Source: a virus. From it: 20,979 nucleotides of DNA. The stretch is taken from positions 1 through 20,979 of the IMG/VR virus record IMGVR_UViG_3300048033_000633, one strand, 5' to 3'. Below the pieces are notes generated by a model. It was given only the letters and a program-made list of their open reading frames with translations. It was not told the origin of the DNA and did no database searches. A program made the position numbers and the translations under genes. This document shows positions 5,901 to 12,691 of the stretch, piece after piece. Each line of letters opens with the position of its first letter. Positions within the stretch are counted from its first letter, which is position 1.

Positions 5901-8635
5901 TAAACATTTCCGGTACCGGTAATTGTACCTTCGGCGTTCATATTGAATTGCATCTTTTCACCGACTACCGTTCCACCTGCGCGTATATACCCAATATTTG
6001 AAGCCGTTCCGTTTCCATCTGCGTCAAAATTCCAGACTAATCCCCTTGCACCCGTATCGGTTGCATCAATTCCAAAAATAATATCAGCCGACCCGATATC
6101 AAGATTCGCGTCTGATAAGTCGATTGTTCCGCTTACAAATAAACTTCCATCTATTGTAAGGTCATTTAAAATTCGAACGTCTGCATCCGTATCAACGCCA
6201 AGGGATTCAAAGCGCATAACATTTGACCAAGTATCGGAACTGCTAATATGCTTCGCAAAAGTTAAATCATAAGCGCCGCTAATCATCGCGTATCTTGCGC
6301 CATCTACATCACCTATTTGAACCGCCGCCGCGCGTGATGCACTTGAACCATAAGCGCCCAAATGAACCCAATCCCTAGCGCTTGAACCTGCAATCGAAGT
6401 ATTTTCATCGCTAACAAACCAATCTTTAGCAACAACTTTTCCTTGAACGGTAAGATCATCTTCGGTAAGATTCATTACTTCCGAACCTGCTCGATACCAT
6501 TTATAATTACGATGCGAATGGAACCAAAGATGCGAATCTTCGACACCCATTGAATACCAAGTTGCGCCATCGGTAGCGTGTTCGTAAAAATTAATTCTTG
6601 TACCTAAAGTATGATCCGAAGTATCAGGCGCGTTTACGCTTCCATTCCCACGAATAACATTTAGATAGCTTTCGAAAGTTGCAGAATTGTCGCCATCTAA
6701 TCGAAGCGCGGTTGTTGCTGAAGCGCCATCGTAAGTTTGAAACGATAAACTATAATTGTTTACCAAGCCTTCAACAATTCTAGCATCGCCATTTGCCCAA
6801 TCTAACATTCCACCAGAAGGCAGATTGTATTCTATTGCAGTCATTTCCCCAACGGTAGAAATATTTCCGCTTGAAGAAACGACCAAGGAATTTGAAGGCG
6901 CGCCATTGTTTAAGATAAAAACATCTGAACCTGCGGTAGCATCCCTTATCTTGAAAATATCAAGATTTTGATCGTTTTCTAAATCCCATCTTTGACCGGC
7001 TGCGGTTGTCAATATTCTAACCCGATCAAGTGTATTTCCTTGGGTATTATTTATAACAAGGTCTAAATTTTGAACAGACCCATTTTGAACAGTTAGACCG
7101 GTAAAAGTTCCCGTGCCACCTGAATAATTTCTGCTAGAATCAATAACGGTAGTTCCGGCAATTTCAAGATTTCCTGAAGCAATATTTACATCCGAATCAA
7201 CTCGTAGAATTTCCGTTCCGTTTTGATTTAAAATAAACGATCCGCTATATTTTGCAGAAATTACTGACCAATCCAAATTTGCTTCAGCGCCACCAATATA
7301 AAGCGTTTGTGTAGCATCGGATGAAGGTCTTAAATAAGACGTGTCGCGATTAAAAACAACGCCAAATCCCCGAATTTCTGTTGAAGAACTATCTGAAAAA
7401 AATACGGACAAAATGCTATTTGCCGTTCCATCGCCTACCGAAATATCATTTGTTGTTGTAAATCCATTATCGGTAACGTATTGAAGATCAAAATCCGTGG
7501 CGTGCTTATTATCTACGGTATCAGCATTTCCTGAAATATCACCAGTCAAATTACCTACAAAATTAGCCGCAACTAAATCTTCTGTTCCTAAAGTCCATCG
7601 ATCGTTTGTTTCATCCCATAAAAAAGAAACATTTGCAGAACTTCCCCTTTTTACTTCAATTCCTGCATCTTCAGTAGGTGCAGTTACGCCATCAATATCA
7701 GCATTCAACGTAATAATTGCATCGCCAATATTAAGATTTGTCGTATCAATAAAAGTTGTCGTTCCGGAAACAGTCAAGTTTCCATTGACAACCAAATCGT
7801 TTGAATTTTCCCATCTGCTATTTGAAGCGTTATAAACAAGGAATTGATTATTTGCCGGACTGCTTAAATAAACATCGTGAAGCATTCCAAGGTAATAACC
7901 ATTTTGGGCGCGTATAAAAAGCGTTCCGTTGTTGGCGTGGCTATTTATTACAATAGCAACTTCAAGATCAAGCGCAGGTGCCGCAGGTGGCGTAGTTTGC
8001 CAATATCCGGCAGTCGAAGAAGAAACGTAAAGCGTTTGCCCTTCAGAATAAGCTGAAGTATTCAATCCGCGAATCTTTCCGAAAGTTGTTACCTTACCAT
8101 CTTCGCCGTTAGGAATATCTTCGGTGGTAACCCCAAGAAAATATTTTGCTTCGATCGAACCGTCTGCGATCATAGGCGCGACTGTTAAACGCCCACTTGC
8201 ACCTAGCGTTCCAGTAACATATACCGGCGTTCCATCGTTGATTGTCGAACCGGATTGATTCTTCACATGAACGTGCATTTCTTGTCCTAGCTGAAGAACT
8301 GCGCCATTCTGAACAACGTCAATCGTTTCTTCGTCTGTATTCCAAGACATCAATCCTTGCGTTCCTGATCCGCCGGTTAAGCGAAGCGAAGAAGCCGTAA
8401 TCGAACTTGAAGCATCAAGCGATTGCGTTTTAATATTATTTGAAACGGTAAGGGTGTAATTTGAATCGGGTGTTGATCCGATACCAACGCGCGCCGTTGA
8501 AATCCAAAGCGCAGATTCATTACCTAGACCATCACTTATTCGATCAGGTGTTGCAGATAAAGAACTATTGTCGCCAATTTTTAAAAGTGAATTGTAGGTA
8601 TCTTTGACCTTTAAGCCGGTTAAATCAGTAGCCAT
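2912..8635 (-). CDS. Giant tail fibre with C-terminal S74 intramolecular chaperone
   Basis: A 1907-residue structural protein, the largest gene here. An N-terminal attachment region (about 1-280) is followed by many modules of beta-strand-rich repeats such as LTVSGTTTFIDTTNLNIGDA and LTIDGSLFVSGTIDLSDANL, typical of trimeric beta-helical fibres. The last 102 residues are a peptidase S74 domain: SDQRLK with S1806 and K1811 spaced as the Ser-Lys dyad of the endosialidase-type chaperone, then GVEYIWND, IGFIAQEVE and a terminal helix (VEAIKDQQKQIDELKEKLNV). The chaperone trimerises the fibre and then cleaves itself off just before S1806. Glycan or surface recognition is the likely role; no depolymerase active site was identified. 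Confidence 0.9.
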   Translation of the reverse strand: MATDLTGLKVKDTYNSLLKIGDNSSLSATPDRISDGLGNESALWISTARVGIGSTPDSNYTLTVSNNIKTQSLDASSSITASSLRLTGGSGTQGLMSWNTDEETIDVVQNGAVLQLGQEMHVHVKNQSGSTINDGTPVYVTGTLGASGRLTVAPMIADGSIEAKYFLGVTTEDIPNGEDGKVTTFGKIRGLNTSAYSEGQTLYVSSSTAGYWQTTPPAAPALDLEVAIVINSHANNGTLFIRAQNGYYLGMLHDVYLSSPANNQFLVYNASNSRWENSNDLVVNGNLTVSGTTTFIDTTNLNIGDAIITLNADIDGVTAPTEDAGIEVKRGSSANVSFLWDETNDRWTLGTEDLVAANFVGNLTGDISGNADTVDNKHATDFDLQYVTDNGFTTTNDISVGDGTANSILSVFFSDSSSTEIRGFGVVFNRDTSYLRPSSDATQTLYIGGAEANLDWSVISAKYSGSFILNQNGTEILRVDSDVNIASGNLEIAGTTVIDSSRNYSGGTGTFTGLTVQNGSVQNLDLVINNTQGNTLDRVRILTTAAGQRWDLENDQNLDIFKIRDATAGSDVFILNNGAPSNSLVVSSSGNISTVGEMTAIEYNLPSGGMLDWANGDARIVEGLVNNYSLSFQTYDGASATTALRLDGDNSATFESYLNVIRGNGSVNAPDTSDHTLGTRINFYEHATDGATWYSMGVEDSHLWFHSHRNYKWYRAGSEVMNLTEDDLTVQGKVVAKDWFVSDENTSIAGSSARDWVHLGAYGSSASRAAAVQIGDVDGARYAMISGAYDLTFAKHISSSDTWSNVMRFESLGVDTDADVRILNDLTIDGSLFVSGTIDLSDANLDIGSADIIFGIDATDTGARGLVWNFDADGNGTASNIGYIRAGGTVVGEKMQFNMNAEGTITGTGNVYEFKSGGTDIFNIGANGYLDIKGTINLPQNPVGTTYGNGVSTVPTYMFQQGAGDNDGIRMYAEAGVTNDVRYIFEVVDDIEEGDTWIFRNKKTYTDYLANEVVKISGAGDITAKSARLSTRLYIDSTAPIIELKDTDSTGAAITSYISYKDSGGNERGWVGFGSGGDTDFGIQNTLGSIRLYAPVITNSGVRVSGTLEIDAASAINLYGNGSGTYNRSTFYSDSTITAWEASLVSDSISAARTPFVFSWRGGYAAKGGLTLAGGLQLYTSDTGLGIDTSTPIAPIHTKRTSSGYGAFFENSQGGNGNYVDVGFNTYSVTQAGFANAGATIRVIDNGDYGGHFTVRTKSSGIAASDTERLRIDADNGYVGINRDDPDNQLTVRGTNALVDVQSTADSQTIGLLARYQNNATLGGRFIYTTGDAQLYIDNLYQGNNDVYSDITFRNCNTSGTLVERLKIKGSNGRVEINPTKQSIRSLRVYYDMEVYNSVLFTDTSYNVQSAVGGANGELYFYTNGTATRNMTILSGGQVLIGQTSNSTSQPLQVNGFIDQTATTAAFRLYNGSTFVGGLGNGQWAYSSTYLNDYAVYATNNLLLSAGDTYPSFIIKSDTKEIGFGDGTYNSGLYAISNNQTRSIDTNWGFQVQRTSGVDDYNVRMKFYPVAGTARKLGLYDARNNQWIAYVNGNKDSNPDFIVNTSTTGINTTSATSGTALDINGVAAIRGGNYLYFGHDGTNIGSWETRQYASSGEHLFNANAFRFSRDGYEGGNNIALRINSSKQVYVGYPNAIYGNFTVQSGSQYGAGVEHSNANSGTNYNDTLFLINTNQNNSNWAGIGFSTNGSDGQHHRAQIRAYYAGSIVGSLQFWMRDGSNPVERFRMDSNGKFHAANDIIAFSTTPSDQRLKDDVSTIDSALEKVKSLRGVEYIWNDGGRKGKKDIGFIAQEVEQVIPEIVSDQKLPFVGDGETEYKTVDYEKMVAVLVEAIKDQQKQIDELKEKLNV

Positions 8636-8652
8636 TCAAAACGATTTTACTA

Positions 8653-8660
8653 CAAATTTA
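8653..8660 (-). promoter_or_regulatory. Candidate -7 box before the fibre gene
   Basis: TAAATTTG on the minus strand fits TAnnTTTG and lies 17 bases before the fibre start, in the 43-base gap after the holin-like gene. No clear -33 element is present, so it may be chance in AT-rich spacer. Confidence 0.3.
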
Positions 8661-8678
8661 ACCAAAAAGGCGAGAAGG

Positions 8679-9119
8679 CTATTTCTCTTTATCTACGCTA
8701 GTTCCGAAAAAGTAAGCGAACAGATTCGATACAACGACGCCTTCTAATAATCCCAGTAGATGAATAAATAATTCGTTGTCTTTGGTTTGTGGTTCATAAA
8801 CAATAGCGTAAATAACAAATACAAAAGATAGCAACCCTACAACTCCTGTAAGGTTAAAAAGTATATCGTGCTTTCCAGCTTTAGCCATACCGACCTCGCG
8901 TTCCCTGGCGCTTTTACGATCTTCAACTTGTAGGGCGTGAAGTTCTTTCATTTGTCGGTGTGCTTCTTCTTTTTGATCTGGTGTAAGTTCTTCGTCAGTA
9001 TCGATAAGATTTTTGACAATGCCAAGAACCCCCGAATCCGGAAGTACTTTACCAGCAAGTCCGCCTAATAATTGGCCGACTTTTGTTTCGCTGAATTTCT
9101 TTTTCTTTTTTGTTTCCAT
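8679..9119 (-). CDS. Holin-like membrane protein
   Basis: A 146-residue protein with a very basic N-terminus (METKKKKKFSETK), an amphipathic charged middle (EELTPDQKEEAHRQMKELHA; RKSAREREVGMAKAGK about 73-88), then two hydrophobic helices (about residues 89-110, LFNLTGVVGLLSFVFVIYAI, and 118-138, LLGLLEGVVVSNLFAYFFG). The aRErevamA motif before the first helix resembles three-helix holins of the GTA/Phage_holin_3 type. It lies one base downstream of the M15A endolysin gene. A holin forms inner-membrane lesions that free the endolysin. The family match is from memory of the pattern. Confidence 0.65.
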   Translation of the reverse strand: METKKKKKFSETKVGQLLGGLAGKVLPDSGVLGIVKNLIDTDEELTPDQKEEAHRQMKELHALQVEDRKSAREREVGMAKAGKHDILFNLTGVVGLLSFVFVIYAIVYEPQTKDNELFIHLLGLLEGVVVSNLFAYFFGTSVDKEK

Positions 9120-9120
9120 A

Positions 9121-9492
9121 TCAGTAAGTCCAAATTACGTTCTTGGGTTTATCAGGGTCGTTATCAACGTGAATAAAAGAATCAGCAATACCAATACGAT
9201 TGAAACCCGCTTCAATCAAGGCGCTTAAAATTTTATAACGATGCTGACTACTTGGTGTAGCAATATCCACGGCGTAACCTTTTAGGTGCGAACTATTACG
9301 ACTAACCTTATATCCTGCATCTAACAACCGGTCAATATCAGCTTCGATTCTAAACCCGCTGGTAATCGTAAACGGAATACCCGCAGTATGACGCGCCTGG
9401 TTCAACATATACAACGTGCTTGCTTGCATAAGCTGACCGCTACCTTGCTGAAGTGGCGAATCAAATTCGTGTGATCTGAAATAGTTAGTCAT
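9121..9492 (-). CDS. M15A peptidase endolysin
   Basis: A 123-residue zinc peptidase expected to cut peptidoglycan cross-bridges or stem peptides (D-Ala-D-Ala carboxypeptidase-like fold). The M15A zinc ligands are visible: SSHLKGYAVDIA supplies H69 and D76 in the SxHxxGxAxD motif, and FIHVDND supplies H108. SGFR near residue 45-48 matches the conserved TSGyR segment. Length is right for a single catalytic domain without a wall-binding module, as usual for Gram-negative hosts. There is no signal peptide, so release should depend on a holin. It overlaps the preceding membrane protein gene by 8 bases and is followed directly by a holin candidate. Confidence 0.9.
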   Translation of the reverse strand: MTNYFRSHEFDSPLQQGSGQLMQASTLYMLNQARHTAGIPFTITSGFRIEADIDRLLDAGYKVSRNSSHLKGYAVDIATPSSQHRYKILSALIEAGFNRIGIADSFIHVDNDPDKPKNVIWTY

Positions 9493-9736
9493 TTACTCGA
9501 ATCTGAAGGTCGTTTATATGTTGGTGCGCGTGCTTTATAGTTGGCGCTAATAACGGGTGATCTTTAATACTTGAATGCGCCGCGTGTACACAATACGGGC
9601 AGTTGTCTGCATAAACTTTATCAAGCTTATCTTTTATAAGCGCCGTATCAACTTGGATTGAATAAACAGTTGATATCAACCAACCACAAACTGCCAGTAA
9701 TAAAGTTCCGGCTAGATAAACAATTTTGTCTTTCAT
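9485..9736 (-). CDS. Single-pass membrane protein in lysis block, spanin-like candidate
   Basis: An 83-residue protein with an N-terminal membrane anchor (about residues 4-25, KIVYLAGTLLLAVCGWLIST) and a small soluble part containing CPYC (about 47-50) and several His (HAAHSS, HAHQH). The Cys/His set could bind metal. The anchor is not a good lipobox, because the residue before Cys is Val. Position directly upstream of the endolysin and overlap with it suggest a spanin or endolysin regulator, but no established spanin signature is visible. The start ATG overlaps the previous stop as ATGA. Confidence 0.5.
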   Translation of the reverse strand: MKDKIVYLAGTLLLAVCGWLISTVYSIQVDTALIKDKLDKVYADNCPYCVHAAHSSIKDHPLLAPTIKHAHQHINDLQIRVND

Positions 9737-10008
9737 CGTATTATTTCATTTAATCTTGCGATATCTTTTCGGATTCGCTCGCGTTCAAGCTTAAAGTCAA
9801 TCACCTCTGTTTCCAGGGTGCGTATATCCGGGAAAATATAAGTATTCTGATTATATCGCAAAGACTGAAGTTCATCTTCATTGGTCGCGATTCGGTTTTC
9901 AAGCCCGAAGTATAAATACACCGCTGTACCTACACCAATAACAATCTGAATCAACCATTTTATATTGATTGATAAACTAGAATCATCATTTATTTTTGCG
10001 GTAGTCAT
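9733..10008 (-). CDS. Membrane-anchored coiled-coil protein in lysis block
   Basis: A 91-residue protein with a short polar N-terminus, one hydrophobic helix (about residues 18-37, IKWLIQIVIGVGTAVYLYFG) and a charged C-terminal helix (ENRIATNEDELQSLRY, then LETEVIDFKLERERIRKDIA) predicted to be a coiled coil. This layout resembles inner-membrane spanin subunits, which have one helix and a periplasmic coiled coil, though topology is not proven. It ends with ATGA overlap into the next gene. Alternative: a small membrane protein unrelated to lysis. Confidence 0.5.
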   Translation of the reverse strand: MTTAKINDDSSLSINIKWLIQIVIGVGTAVYLYFGLENRIATNEDELQSLRYNQNTYIFPDIRTLETEVIDFKLERERIRKDIARLNEIIR

Positions 10009-10017
10009 TTATTGTTT

Positions 10018-10230
10018 TCACTTCTTTTTACTCTTAATCCAGGCGCGATATTCGTCGCGGACGTAATAAAAAAGCTGTTTGCCTAGTAAACCAAAGAAAC
10101 CACCAATTAAACCGACTGCGGCAGATTGAACCCAACCCATTGTATTTATTGCGGTTGTGGCTGTAAAAAGAAAGCCACTAACGAACGAAATTTTGTTATC
10201 TAAATCCATACGACAAAAATAAGAAATCAT
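10018..10230 (-). CDS. Small holin-like membrane protein
   Basis: A 70-residue reading whose ATG overlaps the previous stop (ATGA). A start at residue 8 (10209, MDLDNKIS) would give 63 residues and a cleaner N-terminus. It has two short hydrophobic stretches (ISFVSGFLFTATTAIN and AAVGLIGGFFGLLGKQLFYYV, about residues 15-30 and 37-57) and a basic C-terminus (WIKSKKK), as in small class II holins. First gene of the lysis block. The block holds two holin candidates, this and the gene at 8679-9119; one may be an antiholin or pinholin. Sequence alone does not say which. Confidence 0.5.
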   Translation of the reverse strand: MISYFCRMDLDNKISFVSGFLFTATTAINTMGWVQSAAVGLIGGFFGLLGKQLFYYVRDEYRAWIKSKKK

Positions 10231-10664
10231 ATTTTTTCGGCCTTGACCGTTATGTTAATGATAGCACGGTAAAACGTGTGATCTTCTAGGTTATCCGTAA
10301 TATACTTTATCCCAGCGTTTTGTATCACATAAACGTTCCAACCTTGTGCCGTTAAATCAATATATCCATCGGAACGCGTGCGTATTTGATTTAGTATTTC
10401 GTCCGTGATTAAGTTGCATTGAAGTTCACCCCCAACGTTATAATCAAACCTGGTAACAACCTCTAAACGAACCACCGCTTCGGTATTAAACGATGAACGA
10501 TTCAAATCATCTTCGTCGTTACTTACTGAATACACCCGAACAAATGGGTAGTCAGTATTTCGTGGTATCACGTTAAATACTGGAACATCAATACTATCAA
10601 CTGTAATGTTACCAGTCAAGCGATCAATAAACGCCTTTCTTATATGGTGAACTACTTCATTCAT
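10227..10664 (-). CDS. Tail completion/terminator protein (DUF3168-like)
   Basis: A 145-residue protein starting MNEVVHHIRKAFIDRLTGNI with a following IDVPVFNVIPRNTDYPFVRV segment. The pattern of an N-terminal helix, then a beta sheet with the P-fvrv strand and a closing strand (FYRAIINITVKAEKI) fits tail terminator proteins of the gpU/gp17/DUF3168 group, which cap the tail tube and join it to the head. It overlaps the gp10-like gene by 8 bases. The assignment depends on pattern and gene order (connector, closure, gp10-like, terminator). Confidence 0.65.
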   Translation of the reverse strand: MNEVVHHIRKAFIDRLTGNITVDSIDVPVFNVIPRNTDYPFVRVYSVSNDEDDLNRSSFNTEAVVRLEVVTRFDYNVGGELQCNLITDEILNQIRTRSDGYIDLTAQGWNVYVIQNAGIKYITDNLEDHTFYRAIINITVKAEKI

Positions 10665-11133
10665 TGGTTATTCTTTTAAGTCGCTTTTCAAGGCGTGCTA
10701 ACATTTTTTTATAAGCTTTGGCAACCGAACCATAAAAGAAAGGTTGCGGTTCTAAATTCACTTCTCTTATTCCTTTCCCTTTGAATTGTGCAATATAGCT
10801 ATCAGGTATTCCCAGCTTAGTTGCGTCGTTTGGTGATAAATATCGATTACCCGTACCGAACTCTACATAAGGCGCGTATTCTGCGGTAGAAAATAATTCG
10901 GCGCCATTTTTTAACGCTTTCGGTTGTATTGATTGTTTTAGTGTTGAACCATAAGAACCTTGACCCTGGTCGCTTCTTTTGGCGACTGGCGCGGCAGAAA
11001 CAGCCAGTCGGTGCGCTTCTAGGATTGCGGTATTAACTTCTTTTACAGCTTCCTTTTTGGCAAACTTTGAAAGCTTGTTCAACTTCTTATGAAGTTTCTT
11101 CAGATCGGCGCTATTTATTTTTGCATCGACCAT
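10657..11133 (-). CDS. HK97 gp10-like neck/tail protein
   Basis: A 158-residue basic protein that fits the HK97 gp10 family: N-terminal lysine-rich helices (LKKLHKKLNKLSKFAKKEAV), A-R-L-A-V-S-A-A-P-V around residues 46-53, then GSLKQSI-like GSTLKQSIQPK and AEYAPYVEFGTGNRY (about 86-100), the most characteristic segment, and a basic C-terminal helix. Members lie in the neck between head closure and tail terminator genes. It starts at the last base of the closure gene stop (overlap) and is translationally coupled. Confidence 0.85.
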   Translation of the reverse strand: MVDAKINSADLKKLHKKLNKLSKFAKKEAVKEVNTAILEAHRLAVSAAPVAKRSDQGQGSYGSTLKQSIQPKALKNGAELFSTAEYAPYVEFGTGNRYLSPNDATKLGIPDSYIAQFKGKGIREVNLEPQPFFYGSVAKAYKKMLARLEKRLKRITNE

Positions 11134-11459
11134 TAGATTATCTTCACCGCTTTTATTGTAGTCATAAAATCTTGCTTCGAATCAAAAAAGTCTGTGATGC
11201 GGTACGTGTCTGTATCTGATTCGATTTGTAACAAATCGTCAAATTGAATATCGTCCGCTGTTTTTTTGCGAATCAACAATTCAATATCGTTATGAAGGGT
11301 ACGTTGCCCGTTTTCAGTTTTGACTTCACCGCCTAGTTCTTTCTTATAAGCCCATATAGTCGCGATATCTGACGTTTCGGTAGTTGTACCCCCGTAGCCA
11401 TCAGAAGTCTCGGTAAATCGCTTTATTGTTACCCTGGTATTTAATTTACCCGCATCCAT
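11133..11459 (-). CDS. Head-tail adaptor / head closure protein
   Basis: A 108-residue beta-barrel protein of the SPP1 gp16 / HK97 gp7 head-tail joining type. It opens with MDAGKLNTRVTIKRF, followed by DGYGGTTTETSDIATIWAYK (about residues 20-39); the xGxLnxRVtI..p....D.yGg....w....wA pattern is diagnostic. Later strands (LLIRKKTADDIQFDDLLQIE; YRITDF) match the family. The protein closes the connector after DNA packaging. It shares one base with the stop of the connector gene and one with the start of gp10. Confidence 0.88.
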   Translation of the reverse strand: MDAGKLNTRVTIKRFTETSDGYGGTTTETSDIATIWAYKKELGGEVKTENGQRTLHNDIELLIRKKTADDIQFDDLLQIESDTDTYRITDFFDSKQDFMTTIKAVKII

Positions 11460-11974
11460 TAAACAAACATTGATTTGTAGCTTGATAAAATGCTTTTAAC
11501 ACTTGTAGGTATTTCGTTTGATGCGCCACCTACAACGCTTGCGAAATCAGATCGGTTGTCATAGTACGTTGAAACAAGTTGTAGTATCGCTTGCTTCAAA
11601 AGGCCATCAGATAGACCAGTCGTAGCGTAAGTAACTTTTACTTGTTCAGCTGACCCGCCATCTAGTTCAATCGTTTCGTTATCCAAACCTAATACCGTGT
11701 ATTCAGCTGTTTCGCCTTCTACGGTAACCGCAGAAATAGAACTGACTGGCGCAAATGGAATATCAAAGACCCCGTTTGTTTTATCCACGTAGTACGTTCG
11801 ATTCTTTGCTACAATATCGCGTGAAATATAATTTTCGCACCATATACGAGCTTGTTCAATCATTCTACCTATGATAGCATCATCGGCAGAAGTGTCAATA
11901 CGTACGTAATCTTTTACGTCTTGGGTAGTTACGATTTCGCTTCCAGTAACGGAATTAACTTTGATCTGTCGCAT
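11459..11974 (-). CDS. Head-tail connector protein, gp6-like
   Basis: A 171-residue, mostly helical protein of the HK97 gp6/SPP1 gp15 type, forming a ring under the portal. The characteristic opening is an early helix with VTTQDVKDYVRIDTSADDAI (about residues 15-34) then IGRMIEQARIWCENYISRDI, the L-K.hLRid..dDd..i..li.aA...ve.y motif. The middle is beta (TYYVDKTNGVFDIPFAPVSS) and the C-terminus a helix bundle (LLKQAILQLVSTYYDNRSD). Its start lies 20 bases inside the end of the preceding small gene. Confidence 0.88.
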   Translation of the reverse strand: MRQIKVNSVTGSEIVTTQDVKDYVRIDTSADDAIIGRMIEQARIWCENYISRDIVAKNRTYYVDKTNGVFDIPFAPVSSISAVTVEGETAEYTVLGLDNETIELDGGSAEQVKVTYATTGLSDGLLKQAILQLVSTYYDNRSDFASVVGGASNEIPTSVKSILSSYKSMFV

Positions 11975-12170
11975 CTTTTGTTTCGTTTTCGAGCTTTAAT
12001 TCTTTTGTTTCAATCTCGGCTTTTTCTTCTTTGTCTGCCTTCTTTGCAACCTCTGAACCCCAACCCATACGAAGCCATTTATCTGCGTGTTGTGAAGGTA
12101 CTTCAACCGTAGCGCCAACTTTTACGCCCAGGTCTTTTGCGACTTTTTCGTTTTTAACCTTGAATTTCAT
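11955..12170 (-). CDS. Small protein at head of connector operon
   Basis: A 71-residue protein, not recognised by name. The N-terminal half (MKFKVKNEKVAKDLGVKVGA, then VEVPSQHADKWLRMGWGSEV) looks like a small folded domain. The C-terminal half is a highly charged Lys/Glu stretch (KKADKEEKAEIETKE) likely to be disordered. Small proteins of this kind commonly sit between capsid and connector genes in Bacteroidota phages, with a possible role as head accessory or connector partner. It is the first gene after the island terminator and overlaps the connector gene by 20 bases. Confidence 0.65.
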   Translation of the reverse strand: MKFKVKNEKVAKDLGVKVGATVEVPSQHADKWLRMGWGSEVAKKADKEEKAEIETKELKLENETKDATDQS

Positions 12171-12187
12171 ATCGTGTTGATTTTATC

Positions 12188-12195
12188 CAAAGATA
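12188..12195 (-). promoter_or_regulatory. Candidate -7 box for the connector/neck operon
   Basis: TATCTTTG on the minus strand fits TAnnTTTG exactly and lies 17 bases before the ATG of the 71-residue gene. It begins inside the U-run of the terminator just upstream, so a promoter would restart transcription where the previous unit ends. A TTG lies 14 bases upstream, shorter than the usual 17-21. Confidence 0.45.
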
Positions 12196-12227
12196 AAAAA
12201 AATGCGCCACAAGGATTTGTAGCGCAT
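12195..12227 (-). terminator. Rho-independent terminator after the nuclease gene
   Basis: Minus strand ATGCGCTACAA, loop ATCC, TTGTGGCGCAT gives an eleven-base-pair stem with one T-G wobble, followed by seven or more T. It sits 27 bases after the nuclease stop codon. A strong, canonical intrinsic terminator. Confidence 0.9.
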
Positions 12228-12237
12228 CTTCCGTTAA

Positions 12238-12254
12238 CCAAACAACTAAACTAT
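12238..12254 (+). repeat. Island junction repeat, copy 1
   Basis: Reads CCAAACAACTAAACTAT, then ATTATGAA, just after the nuclease gene stop. The decamer AACTAAACTA (12244-12253) recurs at 12698-12707 in the same orientation and at 13538-13547 inverted. With copy 2 it flanks the nuclease gene and the upstream terminator as a near-identical direct repeat with one extra A. Confidence 0.6.
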
Positions 12255-12643
12255 TATGAAGAAGAATAATTGAACGTAAAGTTATTGAAAAAAATTGAAT
12301 TCTTTCCATGCAATGATAAACGAATCGCTTTCATTGATCCCGTGTTCGGAAATATGAAGAAGCCACCAAAGTATTCAGAATAAACAGCGAAGAAGTTCAC
12401 GTTTTCTTTTGTGTAGAATTGGGTATTCTTTTCAAGTGGCGCGTGAACCGATTTGCGGTGTTCTAACGGCGTTTTAGAAGTGTATTTGATTTGTACCTTA
12501 TAAATGGCATCGTGCGTATCTACAATCGCATCATAAGGGCTTGAATCCAGTAAAGGCATCGATACAATGTACCCGCGGTTTGTACATTCCGTTGCGAAGC
12601 GATATTCTGCCGCGCAACCCGTGTAGTTGCAGTTAGGTTTCAC
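12254..12643 (-). CDS. PD-(D/E)XK-type nuclease, stand-alone
   Basis: A 129-residue protein. Start is GTG; the ATG overlapping it (ATGTGA) runs straight into a stop. The fold signature reads GCAAEYRFATECTNRGYIVS (about residues 9-28), then SPYDAIVDTHDAIYKVQIKY (35-54): conserved E13, D38 and Q51-x-K53 in the E...D...QxK order of PD-(D/E)XK endonucleases (PF11645-like). Further on comes NFFAVYSEYFGGFFIFP, the strand pair typical of this group. Possible roles: Holliday-junction or repair nuclease, free-standing homing-type nuclease, or anti-competitor/defence enzyme. It is alone between two terminators, not part of the neighbouring operons, and may depend on leaky read-through since no clear promoter is seen. 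Confidence 0.75.
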   Translation of the reverse strand: MKPNCNYTGCAAEYRFATECTNRGYIVSMPLLDSSPYDAIVDTHDAIYKVQIKYTSKTPLEHRKSVHAPLEKNTQFYTKENVNFFAVYSEYFGGFFIFPNTGSMKAIRLSLHGKNSIFFNNFTFNYSSS

Positions 12644-12659
12644 ATCTTAAAGTTAAACA

Positions 12660-12686
12660 AAAAAGAAAAAGGGCGCCGAAGCGCCC
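12660..12686 (-). terminator. UUCG-tetraloop terminator after the mini-gene operon
   Basis: Minus strand GGGCGC, loop TTCG, GCGCCC, then TTTTTCTTTTTT. The UUCG loop and GC-rich six-base-pair stem with a long U-run make a textbook terminator, 30 bases after the last mini-gene stop and 17 before the nuclease GTG. Confidence 0.93.
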
Positions 12687-12691
12687 GATTT

